A stretch of DNA of 48,470 bases, from positions 1 through 48,470 of the forward strand of contig NZ_WQNE01000046.1 of the NCBI RefSeq assembly GCF_009759665.1, read 5' to 3'. Shown here in pieces: positions 41,104 to 48,470 of the stretch. The position numbers were made by a program, and so were the translations under genes. The first letter of the stretch is position 1; every line of letters starts with the position of its first letter. Source of the stretch: Bradyrhizobium cajani (GTDB lineage Bacteria; Pseudomonadota; Alphaproteobacteria; Rhizobiales; Xanthobacteraceae). The notes under the pieces are model-generated. The model saw only the letters and a program-made list of their open reading frames with translations. It did not search any database and was not told where the DNA came from.

Positions 41104-41276
41104 GTCGTCCCGGACAAGCGCAGATCCGGGACCTCCGCGCGAGCGTTTGCGCTCGTCGCGATAACCACAGGATTGGATTTGGCGAAGACTGCTGGTTGCG
41201 CTTTCTCGCGCGGTACGACGACTGCGCGCCGTCGATAGATTCCGCGGTATGGGTCCCTGCGTTCGCAGGGACGACG
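41104..41276 (-). repeat. Repeat with gtcgtccc ends, inverted copy 2
   Basis: It starts gtcgtcccggacaagcgc and ends tgcgttcgcagggacgac: the reverse orientation of 21951-22115. It includes the shared ccgcggtatgggtccctgcg. It is non-coding and followed by a further hairpin around 41312-41411 (tcgcccgcgcaagcgggcga and tcgcccggtcaagccgggcg arms). Confidence 0.7.
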
Positions 41277-41437
41277 ATGTGGTGGGAGCTGCGCACCACA
41301 CACTCAGCTGTCATCGCCCGCGCAAGCGGGCGATCCAGTATTCCAGAGACGGATGAGATTGAACCGGGAGGCCGCGGCGTACTGGGTCGCCCGGTCAAGC
41401 CGGGCGACGACGGTGGGGGACACGCTCGTGCCCTACC

Positions 41438-41561
41438 CCGTCATTGCGAGCCAACGGGTCCGCGCGGAGCGCGGCCCGATAACAGGCTCCGCGAAGCAAT
41501 CCAGAATCTGTTCGCGGAAAGATTCTGGATTGCTTCGTCGCAAGTGCTCCTCGCAATGACG
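41438..41561 (+). repeat. Hairpin repeat (cgtcattgcgag...ctcgcaatgacg), copy 2 with insert
   Basis: The same family as 12454-12540, but the bases between gcgagc and cgaagcaatcc are replaced by a 41-base module at 41450-41490 that also occurs at 6537-6577. It lies downstream of the secA stop. Confidence 0.82.
41450..41490 (+). repeat. 41-base nested mini-element, copy B
   Basis: It differs from copy A (6537-6577) at 3 of 41 positions. It begins ccaacgggtccgcgcg and ends acaggctccg, with a GC-rich hairpin core. It is inserted in a gtcattgcgag-family hairpin. Confidence 0.8.
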
Positions 41562-41610
41562 GTCGAAAGTGAAGCGCGAACATCGCGCCCCACGTTCGCG
41601 GAGCTAGCTG

Positions 41611-44451
<2,841 letters not shown>

Positions 44452-44805
44452 GCCTAGTTCCTGTGTTCGCGATTTAACCGCGTTGCAGCCAAGAAGTTGT
44501 CACCCTTTTGCCTATCAACTCACCGTGACGCCTGATGGCGCTTTTGGCCCGGACTGCGGGGCTCATCCGCCATATGGGTGGGAATTGGGCAAGTCTGGGT
44601 TCAACGGCCAAAAACGCAGCAAAATAAACGCCATCGCCATGGACGCGACCGCGCAGAGATATGGCCCGGTCAGGGCCTTGTCAACGGCGGCCGCCTTGCC
44701 GCTAATTCATCATTTTGACAGACTTTTCGCGTTGCCAAGCCCCCCTGAATTGGGCGAGTGTCCGCCCCGCTCGAGCAGCCCCCTGCTTCAACAAAAGGAT
44801 TTTCC
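44452..44805. other. Divergent intergenic region secA/parvulin
   Basis: These 354 bases separate the secA start from the parvulin start. A TTGACA hexamer lies at 44715-44720 but no good -10 follows at the right distance. No hairpin of the dispersed families and no convincing gene is seen. Both promoters must lie here. A translational secA control element (secM-like) is not evident. Confidence 0.5.
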
Positions 44806-45753
44806 ATGACCACCTCGTTCCCGGTAACCACCGGCCAGCGTTTCCGCCATGCCTCCGCCTTGGCTGGCTGCCTCGCTTTGGCGCTGTCCCTGGCGTTCGC
44901 GGGCCCGCTCCGGGCCGCCGACGATCCGGTGCTGGCGAAGGTCAATGGCGCGGAAATCAAGAAGAGCGACGTCGCGATGGCCGAGGAGGAACTCGGGCCC
45001 AGCCTCGCCCAGATGGACCCGGCGACCAAGGACGAGAACGTCCTGTCCTTCCTGATCGACATGAAGATCGTCGCCAAGGCGGCTGAGGACAAGAAGGTCG
45101 GCGACAGCGAGGAGTTCAAGAAGCGCCTGGCGTTCGCCCGCAACCGGCTGCTGATGGACAGCCTGCTCGCGGGCGAGGGCAAGGCCGCCACCACCCCCGA
45201 CGCCATGAAGAAGGTCTATGAGGAGGCCTCCAAGCAGATCACCGGCGAGCAGGAAGTGCGCGCCCGCCACATCCTGGTCGAGACCGAGGACGAGGCCAAG
45301 GCGGTGAAGGCCGAGCTCGACAAGGGCGCCGATTTCGCCGAGCTGGCCAAGAAGAAGTCCAAGGATCCGGGCTCTGCCGACGGCGGCGACCTCGGCTTCT
45401 TCACCAAGGAGCAGATGGTGCCGGAGTTCTCGGCCGTGGCCTTTGCGCTCGAGCCGGGCAAGATCTCCGACCCCGTGAAGTCGCAGTTCGGCTGGCACAT
45501 CATCAAGGTCGAGGAAAAGCGCAACCGCAAGGCGCCGGACTTCGAGCAGGTCAAGGCCCAGATCGAGAACTACGTCACCCGCAAGGCTCAGGCCGACTAC
45601 GTCGCCAAGCTGCGCGCGGAAGCCAAGGTCGAGCGCTTGGACCAGGCGGATGCATCCAAGGATGCCAAGCCGGATGCTAAGCCGGCCGACCCGGCCAAGC
45701 CTTCTGACGCAAAGCCGTCCGACAGCAAGATGGCGCCGCCGGCGAAGAAGTAA
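44806..45753 (+). CDS. Parvulin-type peptidyl-prolyl isomerase, exported
   Basis: The 315-residue product helps fold periplasmic or outer-membrane proteins. It has a Sec signal peptide (hydrophobic stretch to about residue 38, ending PLRAAD), a SurA/PrsA-like N-terminal helical region, and a parvulin (PpiC) domain at about residues 149-238 with RARHILV, DGGDLGFF and FGWHIIKVEEK. The C-terminus is Lys/Pro/Asp-rich with repeated DAKPADPAKPSDAKP. ATG 44806 has AAAGGA upstream. Confidence 0.93.
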   Translation: MTTSFPVTTGQRFRHASALAGCLALALSLAFAGPLRAADDPVLAKVNGAEIKKSDVAMAEEELGPSLAQMDPATKDENVLSFLIDMKIVAKAAEDKKVGDSEEFKKRLAFARNRLLMDSLLAGEGKAATTPDAMKKVYEEASKQITGEQEVRARHILVETEDEAKAVKAELDKGADFAELAKKKSKDPGSADGGDLGFFTKEQMVPEFSAVAFALEPGKISDPVKSQFGWHIIKVEEKRNRKAPDFEQVKAQIENYVTRKAQADYVAKLRAEAKVERLDQADASKDAKPDAKPADPAKPSDAKPSDSKMAPPAKK

Positions 45754-45799
45754 GAATTCGCTGTCACTTCGGTGACGTGAAGAGTATCTAAGCCTTCGT

Positions 45800-45824
45800 G
45801 ATGCCCGGCCCTGTGCCGGGCATC
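45800..45824 (+). terminator. Hairpin after the parvulin gene (possible terminator)
   Basis: A perfect 10-base stem (gatgcccggc/gccgggcatc) with a five-base loop lies 47 bases after the parvulin stop and 33 before argJ. No T-tract follows, so termination would be weak or Rho-assisted; it may be a short relative of the dispersed cccgggcat hairpins. Confidence 0.45.
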
Positions 45825-45856
45825 TGCATATTCAGACCTCACCAAGGCGCCCCGCG

Positions 45857-47098
45857 ATGTCCTCCTCCGTCTCTCCCCTCGCCCCGAAACACGTTCCCGA
45901 GATGCCCGTGATCGCGGGCGTCCGTCTTGCGACGGCCGAGGCCGGCATCCGCTACAAGAACCGCACCGACGTGCTGCTGGCGGTGATGGACAAGGGCACC
46001 GCGGTCGCCGGCGTCTTCACCAAATCGAAATGCCCGTCCGCCCCCGTGGAATGGTGCCGCGCCAAGCTGAAGGGCGGCAAGGCACGCGCCCTCGTCGTCA
46101 ATTCCGGCAACGCCAACGCCTTCACCGGCAAGACCGGCCGGGCCTCCACGGCGCTGACCGCGAAGATCGCGGCCAAGGCGGTGGGGTGCAGCGAGAGCGA
46201 GATCTTCCTGGCCTCGACCGGTGTGATCGGCGAGCCGCTGGACGCGACCAAGTTCGACGGCGTGCTCGGCCGTCTCGCCGAGACCGCCGAGCCCGGCGAT
46301 TATCTCGCCGCGGCCAAGGCGATCATGACCACCGACACCTTCCCGAAGGTCGCGACCGCGACCGTGAAGCTCGGCAAGGCCAAGGTCACCATCAACGGCA
46401 TGGCCAAGGGTGCGGGCATGATCGCGCCCGATATGGCGACGATGCTGTCCTTTATCTTCACCGACGCGCCGATCGCGCCGGCCGCGCTCCAGGCCCTGCT
46501 CAAAAGCGGCGTCGAGGACACCTTCAACGCGGTGACGATCGACGGCGACACCTCCACCTCGGATACCCTACTCGCCTTCGCGACGGGGGCTGCGGCCGAG
46601 CACGGCGCGCCGAAGATCAGCCGCGCCAGCGACCCGCGCCTCAAGGCCTTCGTCAAGGCGTTCAATCAGATCCTCGCCAATCTTTCCGAGCAGGTGGCCC
46701 GCGACGGCGAAGGCGCGCGCAAGCTGGTCGAGATCACCGTGGAGGGCGCCAAGACCAAGGCCTCGGCGCGCAAGATCGCGATGTCGATCGCGAACTCGCC
46801 GCTGGTGAAGACCGCGATCGCCGGCGAGGACGCCAATTGGGGCCGCGTGGTGATGGCGGTCGGCAAGGCCGGCGAGCCGGCCGACCGCGACAAGCTGTCG
46901 ATCTCCTTCAACGGCATCCGCGTCGCCAAGAGCGGCGCGCGCGATCCGTCCTATGACGAGGCGCAGGTGTCGGACGCGATGAAGGCGCCGGAGATCGCGA
47001 TCAAGGTCTCGCTCGGGCTCGGCAGGGGCCGCGACCGCGTGCTGACCTGCGATCTGACCAAGGAGTATGTCGCGATCAACGGGGATTACAGGTCGTAG
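45857..47098 (+). CDS. argJ: Glutamate N-acetyltransferase/amino-acid acetyltransferase
   Basis: ArgJ moves the acetyl group from N-acetylornithine to glutamate in cyclic arginine synthesis, and may also use acetyl-CoA. The 413-residue proenzyme self-cleaves before a conserved Thr: the MIAPDMATML motif places this at Thr195, giving alpha and beta chains. The NSGNANAFTG and EDANWGRVVMAVG blocks are typical. It is followed after 10 bases by mutT, probably in one transcript, a common rhizobial arrangement. Confidence 0.96.
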   Translation: MSSSVSPLAPKHVPEMPVIAGVRLATAEAGIRYKNRTDVLLAVMDKGTAVAGVFTKSKCPSAPVEWCRAKLKGGKARALVVNSGNANAFTGKTGRASTALTAKIAAKAVGCSESEIFLASTGVIGEPLDATKFDGVLGRLAETAEPGDYLAAAKAIMTTDTFPKVATATVKLGKAKVTINGMAKGAGMIAPDMATMLSFIFTDAPIAPAALQALLKSGVEDTFNAVTIDGDTSTSDTLLAFATGAAAEHGAPKISRASDPRLKAFVKAFNQILANLSEQVARDGEGARKLVEITVEGAKTKASARKIAMSIANSPLVKTAIAGEDANWGRVVMAVGKAGEPADRDKLSISFNGIRVAKSGARDPSYDEAQVSDAMKAPEIAIKVSLGLGRGRDRVLTCDLTKEYVAINGDYRS

Positions 47099-47108
47099 CT
47101 GAAAGCCG

Positions 47109-47519
47109 ATGGCCGATCTCAAACTGACACTGGTGGTGGCCTGCGCGCTGGTCGACGCCGACAAGCGCGTCCTGATCGCGCAGCGCCCCGAAGGCAAGGC
47201 GCTGGCCGGCCTCTGGGAGTTCCCCGGCGGCAAGCTCGAGGCGGGCGAGCGGCCGGAGCAGAGCCTGATCCGCGAGCTCCACGAGGAACTCGGCATCACC
47301 GTCGCCGAGCCGTGCCTGGCGCCGCTGACCTTTGCGAGCTACGGCTACGAGACCTTCCACCTGTTGATGCCGCTCTACATCTGCCGGCGCTGGGAGGGGC
47401 AGGTCACCGCACGCGAAGGCCAAAACCTGGCCTGGGTTCGCGCCAACAAGCTGCGCGACTACCCGATGCCGCCAGCGGACATTCCGCTGATCCCGCATTT
47501 GATTGATCTGCTGATGTGA
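47109..47519 (+). CDS. mutT: Nudix hydrolase MutT (8-oxo-dGTP diphosphatase type)
   Basis: It removes oxidised dGTP from the nucleotide pool to prevent mutation. The 136-residue product has an exact Nudix box at residues 41-63: Gly41, Glu47, Arg55-Glu56, Glu59-Glu60 and Gly62. It is preceded by LWEFPGGK, the MutT-type approach to the box. ATG 47109 lies ten bases after the argJ stop. True 8-oxo-dGTP specificity is inferred from the MutT-like sequence. Confidence 0.92.
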   Translation: MADLKLTLVVACALVDADKRVLIAQRPEGKALAGLWEFPGGKLEAGERPEQSLIRELHEELGITVAEPCLAPLTFASYGYETFHLLMPLYICRRWEGQVTAREGQNLAWVRANKLRDYPMPPADIPLIPHLIDLLM

Positions 47520-47530
47520 ATTTTCACGAC

Positions 47531-47633
47531 CGTCATTCCGGGGCGCGCGACAGCGCGACCTATGGTGCGCAATTGCGCACCTGAGAATCTCGAGATTCCG
47601 GGTTCGGTCCTGCGGACCGCCCCGGAATGACGG
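47531..47633 (+). repeat. Inverted-repeat element (cgtcattccgggg...ccccggaatgacgg)
   Basis: The ends cgtcattccggggcg and cgccccggaatgacg pair. The centre has a perfect gcgcaattgcgc palindrome at about 47567-47578. It is related to 6519-6659. It sits between two convergent genes. Confidence 0.8.
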
Positions 47634-47643
47634 CACCAACAGC

Positions 47644-48470
47644 CTACGTCTCTCCCGCCTTCTTCACCGCCTCCGCCAGGCTCGCTTTCGCCGACCCCGG
47701 CTTGAGCGGCTGCTGCTGGCTCGCATGCGGCGCCCAGCCGGAGAGCCAGATGATGTCGAAGGTGGCGCGAATGCGGCCGTCGGCATCGGCAAAGCGCTCG
47801 GTGTAGATGTCGGCCATGCGCAGCAGCGTCGCGCGGCGCGTCGGCGTGCGCCGCCGCTCGATCAGCACATTGGCCGCACCCATGCGGCGGAGATCCTGCA
47901 TCAGCGCGAACGCGTTGCCATAGCGCACCACGACACGGTCGACGTCGGTCACCGGCAGCGCAAAGCCCGCCCGCTGCAACAGTGCGCCGATGTCGCGCAG
48001 GTCGGCGAACGGCGCCACGCGCGGCGAAACGCCGCCCTCGCATTCGGCTTCCGCCGCAGCAAAAGCCTGACGCAGCTCGGTCAGGCTGTCGCCGCCGATC
48101 ATCGCGGCGAGCAGCAACCCGTCCGGCTTCAGCGCGCGGCGGATTTGCGCGAGCACGCCCGGCAGATCATTGACGAATTGCAGCGCCAGCGCCGAGACGA
48201 CGAGATCGAGGCTTTCCGGCGCGAAAGGCAACGTCTCCGCAGCCGCCGCATCGGGTGCGATGCGCGCGATGGCGGGCAGCCGCGTGCGCAACGCCGCGAG
48301 ACCCTCGCCGGGCGTCCAGAGATCGGCCGGTGCGTGAAACTCGCGCATCACTGCCGCCAGCCGATCGGACATGTCCTCCGCGACGCGATCGAGCAGGAAG
48401 GTCACCGGCCCTTGCGCCAGCGCGCGACGCTGCCGCGCATGCAGCAATGCGCGATCGAACAGGGCGGGCG
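47644..48470 (-). CDS. SAM-dependent methyltransferase (NDUFAF5/BioC-like), 5' end outside
   Basis: At least 275 residues are present; the frame stays open to the window edge (the last codons read PALFDRALLHARQRRA), so the true start lies beyond 48470. It is a class I methyltransferase: VAEDMSDRLAAVM, then the LDLVVSALALQFVNDLPGVL region after the SAM site, and LKPDGLLLAAMIGG. The sequence fits the alphaproteobacterial group related to mitochondrial NDUFAF5 and BioC. In mitochondria NDUFAF5 hydroxylates an arginine of complex I; the bacterial substrate is not known. Convergent with mutT. Confidence 0.88.
   Translation of the reverse strand, partial: PALFDRALLHARQRRALAQGPVTFLLDRVAEDMSDRLAAVMREFHAPADLWTPGEGLAALRTRLPAIARIAPDAAAAETLPFAPESLDLVVSALALQFVNDLPGVLAQIRRALKPDGLLLAAMIGGDSLTELRQAFAAAEAECEGGVSPRVAPFADLRDIGALLQRAGFALPVTDVDRVVVRYGNAFALMQDLRRMGAANVLIERRRTPTRRATLLRMADIYTERFADADGRIRATFDIIWLSGWAPHASQQQPLKPGSAKASLAEAVKKAGET

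Overview
The window reads as chromosomal DNA of a high-GC alphaproteobacterium of the order Rhizobiales, most likely Bradyrhizobium or a close relative. This is inferred from the cobS/cobT aerobic cobaltochelatase pair, several branched-chain/amide ABC transporter genes, the protein family types, a second FtsZ, and many hairpin repeat families of the kind that litter Bradyrhizobium genomes. Most genes are housekeeping and strongly GC-rich.

Left accessory region (about 0.4-9.5 kb). rpmB (L28), with its own promoter and terminator, is followed by a clearly lower-GC three-gene block (639-4254): a divergent Z1-domain ATPase, an overlapping 160-residue protein I cannot identify, and an amino-type DNA methyltransferase. 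This looks like a compact restriction-modification-like defence module and is the main candidate for something undescribed. Its right edge abuts a broken 5' copy of a DUF2235 gene (4290-4520); the intact gene lies 5.2 kb further on (9457-10824), so the two form a direct repeat. Between the copies sit an HTH/coiled-coil gene next to an ftsZ paralogue, four small minus-strand genes and a 44-residue gene.

Middle region (10.8-31 kb). Mostly ordinary genes: a secreted small protein, a PilZ protein, an old-yellow-enzyme-type reductase, a tightly coupled cobS-GNAT-cobT-phytase-like operon, DedA, two divergent citrate synthase-family genes (one fused to a DNA-binding domain, with palindromes between them), a DnaJ-domain protein opposite bolA, aroK-aroB-CNNM transporter, a 48-residue membrane protein plus xerD, accA, and a YafK-type L,D-transpeptidase lipoprotein.

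Second accessory patch (31.1-32.8 kb). A stand-alone DUF3883 nuclease-like protein with a restriction-type N-terminal head domain, then a VapB/VapC toxin-antitoxin pair with a perfect inverted repeat in its promoter.

Amide utilisation locus (32.8-41 kb). A six-gene minus-strand operon (amidase, permease, binding protein, permease, two ATPases) is preceded by an AmiC-like gene without a signal peptide and a divergent MarR regulator. Palindromic AT-rich motifs lie in both control regions.

Right end (41-48.5 kb). A cluster of repeat hairpins, then secA (minus), a parvulin-type prolyl isomerase, argJ, mutT, and a methyltransferase that runs off the window. Intergenic spaces throughout hold at least seven families of long hairpin repeats, several with two or three copies here, and one 41-base mini-element nested inside two different families. 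No tRNA, rRNA, CRISPR array or transposase gene was seen.
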